From the NCBI GenBank assembly GCA_016713445.1, contig JADJPB010000009.1, forward strand, positions 186,001 through 250,000: a DNA stretch of 64,000 nt. Reading direction: 5' to 3'. Positions 1-9,608 of this stretch are shown here, one piece after another. Position 1 is the first letter of the stretch; each line of letters opens with the position of its first letter. Origin of the DNA: Bacteroidota bacterium. GTDB taxonomy: Bacteria; Bacteroidota; Bacteroidia; AKYH767-A; OLB10. The position numbers were made by a program, and so were the translations under genes. The notes beneath the pieces were generated by a model. The model saw nothing but the letters and a program-made list of their open reading frames with translations, ran no database searches and was not told the origin of the DNA.

Positions 1-7
1 AAGCATT

Positions 8-1186
8 TTATTTCTTCTTTGTCGAATACATTTGTGATGGGCTGACTTTTTCTACTCCATATGCAAGGTAGAGCTGCATTACTTTTATCGCAGCTGCTAA
101 TACCAACAGATAAAGTTTTCTAATTGCCCAGCCATTTTCAAGTTGTGTTTGCTCTATTTTAAAACCTTGCTTCTTTGTCAAGCGAAACAATTGTTCAATA
201 TACCATCTTTGTTTATAACGTTCAATGATTTTTTCTGCATCTTCAACTGTTAGAACTTCAATTGTAGTTAGAATGCGCCAGTGTATCGGATCCTTTATTT
301 TTACATCACTTTTCTCTTGAACATTCACTACAAATAGTTCTTTGTGCTCAGGCAATTCCTTGTTAATATATTTTCCTTGTGGTCGCTTTAAAGACACTTT
401 GCATGCTTTAATTTCTACCTGTGCTATTCTTGCAATTTTCTGTTTTCTTAAATCTTTTATTATCGGAATGGATGCGTTGCTCAGCAACTTTGATTCTTTT
501 ATGGCAGCATCCATTGTACTACCATTAGCCAAATTCCTTTCGCTTCTGCTTCTTATTATTAGGTGGGTACGTTCATCTGGCACAATACAAAATTGATCGT
601 AAATGTCTCCTTCACGATCTTCTATTATTGTAATAGATGAGGCTTCCGATAGTAGCGCTTTTGCGTTTTCACTCGCCTTTATCCATTTATAGGATTCTTT
701 CTCTTGAATCGATTGTTGCTTATAAATTCGTGTAGCATTATTTGATTTATCTTCTTTTCGATGCCATAATTGAACATCAGAATATCCCAACATATCTTCT
801 GTATTAGCATCTAGAACCACGCTAACATGAGATAAAAATCCCAGCCCTGTCTTGTTGCCCACTAGACCTAAGCCGCTATTTTCCTCTATGCTGCCTTTTA
901 AATGATTTATACCATTAGAAGTAGTATCTTGTAGTATTATAACATCTCTTCCTTGTACGTTTTTTAAACATCTATTTGTCAAAGCACTTATCAACTCTTG
1001 TTCGCTGACATTTTCATTCTCTAAAAATCTGTAAAATCCTTTCTGAGTGGCTTCGGAGTTAGTGCTACCATGAACAGAACTTGTTCGAGATATAACTAAA
1101 GATGAAACTAATTTGTCCGCTCTGGTTACTAAGCGTTTATCCCGAAGTTCTCCTTCGAAATTAATGAGTTGTTTAGGGGTTTCCAT
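8..1186 (-). CDS. IS4-family (IS50/Tn5-like) transposase, 3' end frameshifted
   Basis: DDE transposase that would cut and rejoin the ends of its insertion sequence. The catalytic pattern is visible: first Asp in QDTT (about residue 87), second Asp in EDREGD (about 190), and a complete IS4 Y-(2)-R-(3)-E-(6)-K signature at Y324, R327, E331, K338. It starts at an ATG. At 392 residues it is shorter than Tn5 transposase (476). The last residues before the stop look out of frame: one base shift after SPSQ gives FDKEEIKCL, which resembles the start of the usual C-terminal region, and that frame runs off the left edge of the window. So it is probably one full transposase broken by a single indel near position 25-30. 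Family assignment is secure; activity is doubtful. Confidence 0.9.
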   Translation of the reverse strand: METPKQLINFEGELRDKRLVTRADKLVSSLVISRTSSVHGSTNSEATQKGFYRFLENENVSEQELISALTNRCLKNVQGRDVIILQDTTSNGINHLKGSIEENSGLGLVGNKTGLGFLSHVSVVLDANTEDMLGYSDVQLWHRKEDKSNNATRIYKQQSIQEKESYKWIKASENAKALLSEASSITIIEDREGDIYDQFCIVPDERTHLIIRSRSERNLANGSTMDAAIKESKLLSNASIPIIKDLRKQKIARIAQVEIKACKVSLKRPQGKYINKELPEHKELFVVNVQEKSDVKIKDPIHWRILTTIEVLTVEDAEKIIERYKQRWYIEQLFRLTKKQGFKIEQTQLENGWAIRKLYLLVLAAAIKVMQLYLAYGVEKVSPSQMYSTKKK

Positions 1187-1198
1187 GCTACTAAATTA

Positions 1199-1218
1199 AT
1201 GGATTTGTGTCCAAACAG
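1199..1218. repeat. Putative terminal inverted repeat of the IS4-like element
   Basis: Reading outward from the transposase start, the minus strand from 1218 begins CTGTTTGGACACAAATCC. This resembles the CTGTCTCTTATACACAA-type ends of IS50 relatives and lies just upstream of the transposase ATG, where the end of such an element belongs. The partner repeat is outside the window, so this is inference from position and resemblance only. Confidence 0.45.
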
Positions 1219-1534
1219 TAGCTGCAGCAGGCAGGCACAAGAGACACAAAAGGGCACAAGAGGTCACTTGAGACAAATTTTATTTTAAATACTCCCTCTC
1301 CTTTTTTATCCTCACCTTTTGGAGAGGATCGAGAGGTCGCGAAGCCTCGCGAGGGGAGAGGCTAGAACTATAATTGAATATTATTTCTTCTATTTTCGAA
1401 CTTTATTTGATTTACCAATTTACCTATATTATGAAGTATAGCATAATTAATAACTAAAGGTACTAAGTTTTTTGAATATGGCGTAATTATTAAAGAAAAA
1501 TTGCAAAACTCATGGATTAAATAGGATCTATCTC
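1219..1534. other. Non-coding stretch with degenerate short repeats
   Basis: No credible gene. 1235-1266 holds loose repeats of a CACAAGA-like unit. 1295-1301 (CCTCTCC) pairs with 1321-1327 (GGAGAGG), and 1345-1354 is the palindrome CCTCGCGAGG. AT-rich sequence with a TTTACCAATTTACC motif near 1411-1425 follows. The same kinds of motif recur in other intergenic gaps of the window. Confidence 0.6.
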
Positions 1535-3133
1535 CTATGATTCCATCATCGCCTTCCGCTTAAACTCAGAGGTAAAATGGAATTGCACTTCTGGATAATT
1601 CTTGATCATCTGATCGAGCATCCATTGTGAATCGGCTAAATAAACCAGGTTATTGTCTTTGTCGGTAGCTACCTGATGTTGACGGAAACGTACGAATTCA
1701 TCCAGCTTGTTCTTATCATCAGAAGTGATCCAGCAAGCTTTATAAACATTAATCATATTGAATCTACAAGCTGATCCATATTCATGTTCTAAGCGATACT
1801 GAATAACTTCAAATTGTAATTCTCCAACGGTGCCTACAATTTTACGATTACCCCCAAACTGAATGAATAACTGTGCAACCCCTTCATCTGTCAATTGCGT
1901 AATTCCTTTTTCAAGTTGCTTGGATTTCATCGGATCGGTGTTCACCAATTCTTTGAAAATCTCAGGTGAGAAACTCGGAATTCCTTGAAAGTTTAAGTTT
2001 TCACCTTGTGATAAGGTATCTCCAATTTTAAAGTTCCCACTGTCGTACAATCCAATTACATCTCCCGGGTAAGCTTCATCAATGATGTTCTTACTTTGTC
2101 CGAGGAAAGTGGCAGGATTATTAAAGCGCATGTCTTTATCCAAGCGCACATGATGATAAAATTTTCCGCGCTCAAATTTCCCACTGCATACTCTTAAAAA
2201 AGCGATTCGATCTCGGTGACGTGGATCTAAGTTGGCGTGAATTTTAAAGATGAAACCCGTAAAGTTTTTATCGTCGGGATGAATTTCTCTCTTGTCAGTG
2301 GGGCGGCTTCCCGGTACCGGAGAAATTTTGATAAAAGTGTCCAGCATTTCTTTTACTCCGAAATTATTGATGGCGGATCCAAAGAAAACAGGAGCTAACT
2401 TCCCACTTAAATAATCCTTGGTATCGAAAGTCTCGTAAACACCTTCAATCAATTCAACGTCTTCACGAATTTGTGACGCATATTGTCCCGCTAATTTATC
2501 GACAGCCGGATCAGCCAAATCGGTGATAGCAACGCCCACTGGTTTTTTCTCGCTTCCAGGCGTAAACGCATAAAGACTTTTATCAAAAAGATTATAAACT
2601 CCTTTAAAAGTTTGTCCAACACTGATAGGCCAACTTAATGGTCGTACTTTTATTTTTAATTTTTCTTCTAACTCATCTAATAAATCAAAGGGATACTTTC
2701 CTTCGCGATCCATCTTATTCACGAAAATGATCACGGGAGTATCTCTCATGCGACAAACTTCCATCAACTTGTAAGTTTGTTCCTCAACTCCTTTTTGACA
2801 ATCGATTACTAAAATAACACTATCCACCGCCGTTAACGTTCTGTAAGTATCTTCCGCAAAGTCTTTGTGACCGGGAGTATCCAAAAGTGTGATGAGGGTG
2901 TCGTTATATTCAAAGTTCATTACAGATGTGGCCACCGAGATTCCACGTTGTCTTTCAATCTCCATGAAATCGGAGGTAGCGCTTTTCTTGATTTTGTTCG
3001 ACTTTACTGCTCCGGCTGTTTGAATCGCCCCTCCAAAAAGAAGAAACTTCTCCGTCAATGTCGTTTTTCCGGCATCGGGATGGGAGATGATGGCAAATGT
3101 CCTTCTTTTTTTAATTTCCTGATTAATACTCAT
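1535..3133 (-). CDS. prfC: Peptide chain release factor 3
   Basis: Translational GTPase that recycles RF1/RF2 from the ribosome after peptide release. All G motifs are present: P-loop HPDAGKTT (about residues 18-25), switch I RGISV, DTPGHKDF, and NKMDR; domain II/III sequence follows to a length of about 532 residues, normal for RF3 (about 530). The start is set at the ATG at 3133 (MSINQEIKKRR) rather than the upstream TTG, because a -7 promoter element lies at 3151-3158 and would leave a short leader. Divergently transcribed from the ompH-like gene. Intact. Confidence 0.96.
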   Translation of the reverse strand: MSINQEIKKRRTFAIISHPDAGKTTLTEKFLLFGGAIQTAGAVKSNKIKKSATSDFMEIERQRGISVATSVMNFEYNDTLITLLDTPGHKDFAEDTYRTLTAVDSVILVIDCQKGVEEQTYKLMEVCRMRDTPVIIFVNKMDREGKYPFDLLDELEEKLKIKVRPLSWPISVGQTFKGVYNLFDKSLYAFTPGSEKKPVGVAITDLADPAVDKLAGQYASQIREDVELIEGVYETFDTKDYLSGKLAPVFFGSAINNFGVKEMLDTFIKISPVPGSRPTDKREIHPDDKNFTGFIFKIHANLDPRHRDRIAFLRVCSGKFERGKFYHHVRLDKDMRFNNPATFLGQSKNIIDEAYPGDVIGLYDSGNFKIGDTLSQGENLNFQGIPSFSPEIFKELVNTDPMKSKQLEKGITQLTDEGVAQLFIQFGGNRKIVGTVGELQFEVIQYRLEHEYGSACRFNMINVYKACWITSDDKNKLDEFVRFRQHQVATDKDNNLVYLADSQWMLDQMIKNYPEVQFHFTSEFKRKAMMES

Positions 3134-3150
3134 ATACTGCAATTGGACTG

Positions 3151-3158
3151 CAAAGGTA
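3151..3158 (-). promoter_or_regulatory. -7 promoter element for prfC
   Basis: Minus strand TACCTTTG matches the Bacteroidota consensus TAnnTTTG and lies 17 nt before the prfC ATG. No well-spaced TTG -33 element is seen. Confidence 0.5.
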
Positions 3159-3177
3159 CGTAGGCAAATCCATTTAT

Positions 3178-3205
3178 TTGTATTTCTAGGGCTTTTCTAT
3201 CTTTG
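3178..3205 (+). promoter_or_regulatory. Promoter for the ompH-like gene (TTG-N17-TATCTTTG)
   Basis: TTG at 3178-3180 and TATCTTTG at 3198-3205 with 17-nt spacing fit the Bacteroidota sigma-A promoter. The element ends 15 nt before the likely TTG start at 3221 and shows that earlier in-frame starts are not used. Confidence 0.6.
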
Positions 3206-3220
3206 CAAAAACGCAAAATC

Positions 3221-3783
3221 TTGAAACAAGCCTCTCTGATTCTCAATGGTATACTTGTATTAGCAGTAGCCTTTCTATATTATAAGCAGTTTAGCAGCCC
3301 CGAAACTCCTGAAACTCCTTTATCCGTACAAGCGAGCCAATCTAAAATCGTTTTTGTGAATTCCGATTCCTTGATGGATAGCTATTCACTTTTAAAGAGA
3401 TGTCGGATGCAATGGAAAAGAAACGCGATAGCCTCGATCGACTCCTTACTGCTCGGGGAAATAGCCTGGAGGATGAAATTAAAAGTACCAAGAAACTGCT
3501 GCAGGTATGAGCGACGGAGAAAGACAATTACGTGAAGAATCGTTGATGCGTAAGCAACAAGCTTTAATGGCTGATTGAGATAATCTTTTGGATAAATTGA
3601 AATCGGAAGAAGTGGATTTAACGGATAGTATTCATGCTGATTTGATGCGTTATTTGAAAACATATAATAAGAACTAACAATTTGATTTTATTCTTGGTTA
3701 CTCTCGTGGTGGTGGAATTTTATTTGCCAACGACTCTTTGGATGTGACCAAGCAAGTAGTGGAAGGGTTGAATAAAAAATAAT
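3221..3783 (+). pseudogene. OmpH/Skp-family periplasmic chaperone, broken
   Basis: Reads as an OmpH/Skp-like protein when frames are joined. It has an N-terminal hydrophobic segment (ILNGILVLAVAFLYY), the family phrase KIVFVNSDSL, a charged coiled-coil region, and the C-terminal block FDFILGYSRGGGILFAND followed by SLDVTKQVVEGLNKK. It is disrupted by a frameshift near 3400, a frame change near 3500-3507, and two in-frame stops (TGA at about 3577, TAA at about 3676). Family members bind unfolded outer-membrane proteins in the periplasm. The likely start is TTG 3221, just after the promoter. Several lesions in one small gene suggest either true decay or very poor local sequence. Confidence 0.8.
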
Positions 3784-3819
3784 TTTGCCCTTGCTTTTAA
3801 TAAATCGATTAATACGATA

Positions 3820-3847
3820 AAAAAACCTCGCTATGACGAGGTTTTTT
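3820..3847. terminator. Bidirectional rho-independent terminator
   Basis: Perfect 11-bp stem with an A-tract on the left and T-tract on the right: AAAAAACCTCG (3820-3830), 6-nt loop, CGAGGTTTTTT (3837-3847). It lies between the convergent ends of the ompH-like gene and the deoxynucleoside kinase and can stop transcription in both directions. Confidence 0.85.
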
Positions 3848-3869
3848 AATGTGGATATTTACAGAAGAT

Positions 3870-4490
3870 TTATGTTTGAAAAAACCCGTGAATCTCTCCG
3901 TTAATTTTATTGATTACCATTCCCAAATGCTCTGGGTTTTCAGCGAAGTTGATATCATCAATGTCAATAATCAAAAGCTTGCCTAATTCATATTGTGAAA
4001 TCCATGCTTCGTATCTTTCATTTAATCTTTTTAGATAATCGATTCGAATGGAATTTTCATACGTTCTTCCTCGCTTTTCAATTTGACGAACTAAGGCAGG
4101 AACAGTACCTCTTAAGTAAATTAATAAATCGGGTGGTTGAACGAAGTTGCTCATCAAATTAAATAACTCCAAATAATTATTAAAATCACGAGTTGTCATT
4201 AATCCCATGGCGTGCAAATTCGGCGCGAAAATATAGGAGTCTTCGTAGATGGTTCTATCTTGAATAACTGTTTTACTTGCTTTTCTGATTTTAATGATTT
4301 GATTGAATCGACTGTTCAAGAAATAAATCTGTAAGTTAAAAGACCATCGTTGCATGTCTTCGTAAAAATCATTTAAGTATGGGTTATCATCCACGTCTTC
4401 ATAATGTGGTTCCCACTTTAAATTTTTGGCAAGTAGACTTGTCAGCGTAGTTTTACCGGAACCAATATTTCCGACCACTACGATATGCAT
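3870..4490 (-). CDS. Deoxynucleoside kinase (deoxyadenosine/deoxyguanosine kinase family)
   Basis: Phosphorylates deoxynucleosides in the salvage pathway, in the cytoplasm. The P-loop GNIGSGKTT is at about residues 7-15 when started at ATG 4490 (MHIVVVGN); the longer reading needs a TTG start and adds nine residues before this conserved beginning. The DRTIYED motif corresponds to the DRS/ERS motif of the dNK family, and a lid-like arginine-rich stretch (RQIEKRGRTYE) follows. About 206 residues, normal for the family. The substrate cannot be read from the sequence. Intact. Confidence 0.92.
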   Translation of the reverse strand: MHIVVVGNIGSGKTTLTSLLAKNLKWEPHYEDVDDNPYLNDFYEDMQRWSFNLQIYFLNSRFNQIIKIRKASKTVIQDRTIYEDSYIFAPNLHAMGLMTTRDFNNYLELFNLMSNFVQPPDLLIYLRGTVPALVRQIEKRGRTYENSIRIDYLKRLNERYEAWISQYELGKLLIIDIDDINFAENPEHLGMVINKINGEIHGFFQT

Positions 4491-4616
4491 GTTTTTTGTA
4501 TTAGGACTTGTAGCCAATGTATCTGTTTTTTATACTGAGAAATCGGAGAGCTTTTTCCCGAATGCATCAAAAATAACTGCTGTAATCAAGCCTTCCAAAA
4601 TGTGTTGAAAAGTTCA

Positions 4617-5393
4617 TTAGGGCAAATAGAGGGTTCCCTGATCTAAATACCAGCATTTCACCTCTGAAAAATAGACCTTTACAGCGTTTTCAGGGCATAA
4701 ATTATTTTCTTTTTGAAAGGTGTTTATGGTCATTTGATAACTCATTAATTGCCCATTTTCGGAATACAAAAGGCTGTTTTCATTGAGCTGAAGTACATTT
4801 GTTGTGCTTTCCAATGGAATCGATTTTAGTTTTGAGCCGAATTGATCAAAGATGATAATCCCTTGTTGATCCTGCATGATTACCCAGTTTTGATTAGCGA
4901 TGAGTCGTAAAGGATTTGGGCGGCGACCGATTAACTGGTTTAAGTCAACAGATAGAGCTGAAGACTTAAGCTTTGTGTCGATTTTGATTAAGGATGCACT
5001 AATCTCATCAAAGATCCAAATTCCTTGGTCTGGAGTTCCGGCCATTACTTTCGGTTGGATGATTCCCATGCTTCGTAAATCCAATTCACTTTGGTCGATG
5101 AGGTTATTGTCTAAGACTCGGATCACCGCTTGTGATGCATAGAAAACTAGGATACGAAGCGGATTACTGACGTCGATAGCACTCGGTGCACCTAAATTTT
5201 TCATGCTATAACGAACGAGCTCTTTCCATTTGTATTGACCTTGACGAGATCATCGCTCTTTAAATAATAACAATTCCCTAGAGGATCTATCTCGAAATTT
5301 GAAACATTTTCAATTTTCTTAGACGGAGATTGTGCATGTGAAAAAACGCAAGAAAATAAAACGAAAAGAAGTGTGTAGAATCGATCTAAGCAT
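4617..5393 (-). CDS. Secreted conserved hypothetical protein, frameshifted near its start
   Basis: Function unknown. The 195-residue intact part (4617-5204) has beta-propeller-like sequence with phrases such as LRILVFYASQ and IRVLDNNL. Upstream in another frame is an obvious signal peptide (FVLFSCVFSHAQ) followed by NFEIDPLGNCYYL, which joins the body at about 5205 through one indel; a second indel lies between the ATG at 5393 and the signal peptide core. That ATG overlaps the end of the GH3-fold gene, so the two are likely co-transcribed and translationally coupled. The reconstruction of about 255 residues has the look of a periplasmic or surface repeat protein; this is inference. Confidence 0.7.
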
Positions 5394-6905
5394 TCAGAAT
5401 AAAGTTATTCAAAATTTCATCTACGTAATTTCGGTGATTGGCTAATCGTGGTACTTTATGTTGTCCACCTAATTTTTCTCGAGATTTCATCCAGTTGTAA
5501 AAAGTATTAATGGGCAGACTCCTAACGATTGGTAAACTCAAAACTTTGTCTTTATACCGTTTGGCTTCATAGTCAGAATTAATTTCTTTTAAAGCATTGT
5601 CGAGGTAAACAGTGAAGTCGTTTAAGTCTACTGGTGATGTTTCAAATTCTATGAGCCATTCATGCGCTCCACCTCGATCTTCGCTAAAATAAACCGGTGC
5701 TGCTGTATAGTCCTTTATGATGGCCCCACTTGATTTACAAGCGATCGCTAAAGCTTTCTCTGCATTGTCAATGATGACTTCTTCGCCAAATGCGTTGATG
5801 AAGTGCATGGTTCTTCCGGTAATTCGAATCCGGAAAGGATTCAACGAGGTAAAAGTTACGGTATCACCAATTTTATATCTCCATAATCCCGCATTGGTAG
5901 TGATAATGATTGCATAGTTCTCGCCGGTTTTCACTTGGTCGAGGGTTAACGTTTCTGGATGGTCTTTGTCCCATTCACTCATCGGTAAAAACTCATAGTA
6001 AATCCCGTAGTCAAGCATCAACAGCATTTCTTCAGAGTTGGGTTGATCTTGAATTCCAAAGAATCCCTCAGATGCGTTGTAAGTTTCCAAGTAATTCATC
6101 TGAACACTCGGAATCAATTGCCGGAATTGTTCTCTATAAGGACCAAAATTTACAGCACCATGAACAAATAATTCGAGGTTAGGCCAAACTTCAGTCAAAT
6201 CTTTTTACCGCTCAGTTCCAAAATTCTTTTCAAGAGGACGAGCGTCCAGGAAGGTACACCTGCAATGTTGGTGACATTCTCGTTCATGGTAGTACGAGCA
6301 ATACGTTCAATTTTTTCTTCCCACTCATCCATCAGTGCAATGGAACGTTCGGGAGTACGAAACAATTGTATCCAAAACGGAAGATTTTGAATAAGGATGG
6401 CACTTAAATCCCCATAAAAAGAATCACTAGCATTTGAATTTAACTGATGACTTCCGCCCAATGTAAGCAGTTTGCCGTTGAAAAGTTGTGTTTCAGGATT
6501 ATTGCAGAAGTATAGGCAAAGCAAATCTTTTCCGCCTTTGTAATGACATTCTTCCAGGGCTTCATTCGTTACTGGTATGAATTTAGACTTGTCGTTCGTA
6601 GTTCCGCTAGATTTTGCAAACCAACGTACATCGCTGGACCAAAGTAATTGTTGTTCTCCAGCTTTTAACCGTATGATATACGGCTTCAAACTTTCGTAAT
6701 CCTGAAGCGGAATTCTATTTCTAAATTCTCTGGAGCTGGAAATAGAAGAAAAGTCGTAACGTCGACCAAATTCAGTATAGCGTGCTGAAACAATTAGTCG
6801 TTTTAATAATTCCTGTTGGACTTCATTCGGGAATTTCATGAAGAGCTCGATTTGATGCAATCGCTGCTTCATAATCCAAGAAAGTACCGAGCTGATGATG
6901 GCCAT
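5386..6905 (-). CDS. GH3 auxin-responsive promoter family protein, frameshifted
   Basis: Two pieces, 6195-6905 (236 residues) and 5386-6198 (270 residues), make one GH3-superfamily protein of about 505 residues, the usual bacterial size. These are ANL-type adenylating enzymes; the ATP-binding SSGTTNDKSKFIPVT sits at about residue 100, ETYNASEGFFG opens the second half, and GLWRYKIGD is the conserved adenosine/phosphate region. The break at about 6217 lies in an A5 run (minus strand): one more A gives GKKDLTEVWPNL and a continuous frame. The natural substrate of bacterial members is not known. Coupled to the downstream secreted protein by overlap. Confidence 0.88.
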
Positions 6906-6944
6906 AAGGAGTAAACTTAAACGCTAAGTATAAAATTAGGTAAA

Positions 6945-8651
6945 TTATTTATTACTAGCAATCGCGTTTTTGCGATCTAGAAAATATTTGTTGATATCTT
7001 CTCGATTTTGTGCATTAAATGTTTCATTGGCGCTCAAAAATCCCTTTCTACCAACACAAACGCCGTAATACATGTCTTTATAGCCTTCGGTGGAATGGGC
7101 ATCCGGATTGATGGAGATCTTTACTCCCTTGTTGATGGCATATTCAATCCAGCGCCAATCTAGATCAAGTCGGTAAGGATGTGCATTGAGCTCAATCACG
7201 ACGTCATTTTCAGCACAAGCATCAATTACTTTTTCGTAATCGATCGGGTAGGCGGCTCTCGATAAGAGTAAGCGACCTGTTGGATGTCCTAAAATCGTAG
7301 TATATGGGTTTCGAATGGCAGTGATTAATCGAGTAGTAGCTTTTTCAATATCCATTCTCAATCCTGAATGAACGGATGCCACTATAAAATCAAAAGATTT
7401 TAAAACATCTTCTGGATAATCTAAGCTTCCATCAGTGAGAATGTCAGATTCTATTCCAGAAAATATGACAAACGGAGCAAGTTCTTCATTTAACTTTTTT
7501 ATTTCTTCCTGCTGTTCGGCTACTCTTTCAATACTCAATCCGCCGGCATAAAAAGCAGATTTACTATGGTCACAAATTCCCAAATATTCATACCCCGAAT
7601 TTTTACAAGCCAGCGCCATTTCTTTCAATGTATTTTTACCGTCACTGTAGGTGCTGTGGTTATGAAGTATTCCTCTTAAATCTTTAAGCTCGATCAATGC
7701 TTTAGGGATCGTTCCAATTTTCGCTCTTGAAATTTCACTACGACCTTCTCTCAATTCAGGTTCGATGTAAGGAAGACTGAATTTTTGATAGATATCCGTC
7801 TCGGAAGTACATAGTATTAATTCAGATTCAGCTATATTATTTAACTCAAGGCATTGGGAAATGTGAGAGGCTGTCCCAGTCTCTTTCCATTGTCGGTAGA
7901 AGAGTTCGTTGCTTGGGAAATATTGAATTTGAATTTGAATGCCTGCGGAAGAGTTTACAATGCAAGATTTGGATTCGTTCAATTCAATGGAAAAATAATC
8001 GGAAGAAATTTTTGTTAGAGCTTCTTCAATTTGTAATTGACTTTCTAAAGCTGCTATAAATTGTATATTCGAAACAATTTCGCATTTTCTTCTTACTTCG
8101 CTAGTAAGCAATAAATGAATCTCTTTATTTTCCCTTTGTATGAATTCAAGGAATAGATTCGCTGTTAATTCAGCAAGAGCATAATGAAATAATCCTTTCT
8201 GAGAAATGTTAAATTCAATGGATTTTTTAATTTGCTCTTGCGTCTTTTGTCCGAAGCCTTTCAACGTTAGCAATCGGTTTTCATTGCAAGCATATAAAAG
8301 TTCGCCGGGCGATTCTATTTCAAGTTCCTTCCACAAGGCGGCTACTTTTTTGGGACCGATGCCTTTTATTTTCATCATTTCGATGACTCCAGTAGGCGTT
8401 TTCGAGATGAGTTCATCTAACTCCGGAAAAGTTTGCTCTTGTAGTAATTGAAAAATCTTCTGACTTAAGCTTTTTCCAATTCCATCCATTTTTTCCAATT
8501 CTTCCTTCGATTTTCCTTCCAGTTTCTCATCTTGACGCTCAATTTTATTTACGGCATTCAAGTAAGATTTAATCTTAAAAGGATTATCTCCATGGAGTTC
8601 AAGGAGCTTAGCGGTGGATTCTAATATATCTGCAATTTTTTGATTGTCCAT
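6945..8651 (-). CDS. polX: PolX-like protein with PHP domain; polymerase active site apparently lost
   Basis: 568 residues, the length of bacterial PolX (B. subtilis YshC about 570). Order: 8-kDa-like domain, helix-hairpin-helix motifs MDGIGKS (about 55-61), IKGIGPKKV (about 95-103) and LKGFGQKT (about 130-137), degraded palm (about 175-260), then PHP phosphoesterase with HNHSTYSDG (330-338), CDHS (360-363), GIESD, ASVHS, LGHPTGR, ELNAHPYR and NPDAHS all intact. In PolX the palm carries an RRxxExxxDxDF motif; here the aligned stretch is RRKCEIVSNIQF, so both aspartates are Asn195 and Gln197, and the third is also missing (IQIQIQ). It may therefore act as a nuclease/phosphoesterase on DNA rather than a gap-filling polymerase. 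Confidence 0.9.
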   Translation of the reverse strand: MDNQKIADILESTAKLLELHGDNPFKIKSYLNAVNKIERQDEKLEGKSKEELEKMDGIGKSLSQKIFQLLQEQTFPELDELISKTPTGVIEMMKIKGIGPKKVAALWKELEIESPGELLYACNENRLLTLKGFGQKTQEQIKKSIEFNISQKGLFHYALAELTANLFLEFIQRENKEIHLLLTSEVRRKCEIVSNIQFIAALESQLQIEEALTKISSDYFSIELNESKSCIVNSSAGIQIQIQYFPSNELFYRQWKETGTASHISQCLELNNIAESELILCTSETDIYQKFSLPYIEPELREGRSEISRAKIGTIPKALIELKDLRGILHNHSTYSDGKNTLKEMALACKNSGYEYLGICDHSKSAFYAGGLSIERVAEQQEEIKKLNEELAPFVIFSGIESDILTDGSLDYPEDVLKSFDFIVASVHSGLRMDIEKATTRLITAIRNPYTTILGHPTGRLLLSRAAYPIDYEKVIDACAENDVVIELNAHPYRLDLDWRWIEYAINKGVKISINPDAHSTEGYKDMYYGVCVGRKGFLSANETFNAQNREDINKYFLDRKNAIASNK

Positions 8652-8754
8652 TTGAGGTGATCTGTTGTGGCTAAAATAATTAAAATGAATTAGTTTTTAA
8701 GAAATTGGTCTTTATAAATCTATCTGATGATGGAGGATTCCTTAAAAGGTATGG

Positions 8755-8762
8755 TATCTTTG
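8755..8762 (+). promoter_or_regulatory. -7 promoter element for the M50 protease
   Basis: TATCTTTG fits TAnnTTTG and ends 16 nt before the reconstructed ATG at 8779. No clear -33 TTG at standard spacing. Confidence 0.5.
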
Positions 8763-8778
8763 CAGCAAGGTATAATTT

Positions 8779-9536
8779 ATGAAAGGAGCATTTCGTATTG
8801 GATCCTATAGGAATATTGGAGTTTATATTCATTGGACATTTCTTCTCTTACTCTTATGGGTAGGAGGAAATTCTTTTTTGATGGGAGTACGTTGAATGCT
8901 ATTGTAGAAGAAATTGGATTTCTGTTGATGGTATTCTTTTGCGTATTACTTCATGAATTTGGACATGCTCTTTCGGCTGCGCGTTATGGCATCCCTACGA
9001 AGGATATCACTCTTTTACCCATTGGTGGGTTAGCCCGACTCGAAAAATACCAGAGAAAACCTTGGCATGAATTGGTGGTTGCTATTGCAGGTCCTACAGT
9101 GAATGTTGGAATCATCATTGTTTTAGCGGTGGTGATGTATTTTGGAAAAGGGTTGCCGCTTGGAATGGATGTTTTTAGTGTGGATTCGAATTCTTTTCTA
9201 GTGAATCTGCTGCTTGTAAATATTTCTTTAGTGGTGTTTAATATGATTCCTGCTTTCCCTATGGATGGAGGTAGAATACTAAGATCACTTTTAGCAATGA
9301 AATTAAGTAAAGTGAAAGCCACTAAAATTGCAGTACTCATTGGGCAGTTGATCTCCGTTGGATTTGTTATTCTAGGATGGTTGTACAATCCCATGTTAAT
9401 TCTTATTGGCATTTTTATATTCTTTGGTGCCAAAGCAGAACTGAAACAAACAATTGATGCCGAAAAGAAAAGAGCACAAATGTTGTTTGTGAATTACGAG
9501 TTGCTAAAAGCAGAAAAGGAGAATCGAGAAAATTAG
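8779..9536 (+). CDS. Site-2 protease family (M50) membrane metalloprotease, frameshifted
   Basis: Intramembrane zinc protease with HEFGH at about residues 59-63 and the second metal motif PMDGGRIL at about 155-162, plus several transmembrane segments; members cut membrane-bound regulators. The true start is ATG 8779, giving the family beginning FRIGSYRNIGVYIHWT. The frame breaks in the T6 run at 8874-8879; a seventh T joins it to FDGSTLNAIVEEIG and yields about 252 residues. The conserved GIPTKDITLLPIGG segment follows the active site, as in the cyanobacterial and Bacteroidota rhomboid-independent S2P branch. No CBS domains. Monocistronic, divergent from polX. Confidence 0.92.
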
Positions 9537-9570
9537 TTTAACTTTTCTCATTTAGTGTCATCACTTTTAC

Positions 9571-9608
9571 CACGGAGATCACTAAGATTTCACAGAGTTA
9601 ACAGAGAT
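9571..9608. repeat. Short degenerate CACAGAG-type intergenic repeat
   Basis: Four loose copies of a 9-10-bp unit (CACGGAGAT, CACTAAGAT, CACAGAGTT, AACAGAGAT) overlapping the sppA 3' end. Similar units occur near 32.3-32.4 kb. Confidence 0.45.

Noticed and set aside
1290..1360. Riboswitch or attenuator upstream of the transposase
   Set aside because: The paired CT/GA-rich blocks lie outside the element's inverted repeat and look like the dispersed intergenic motifs found elsewhere; no known riboswitch pattern.
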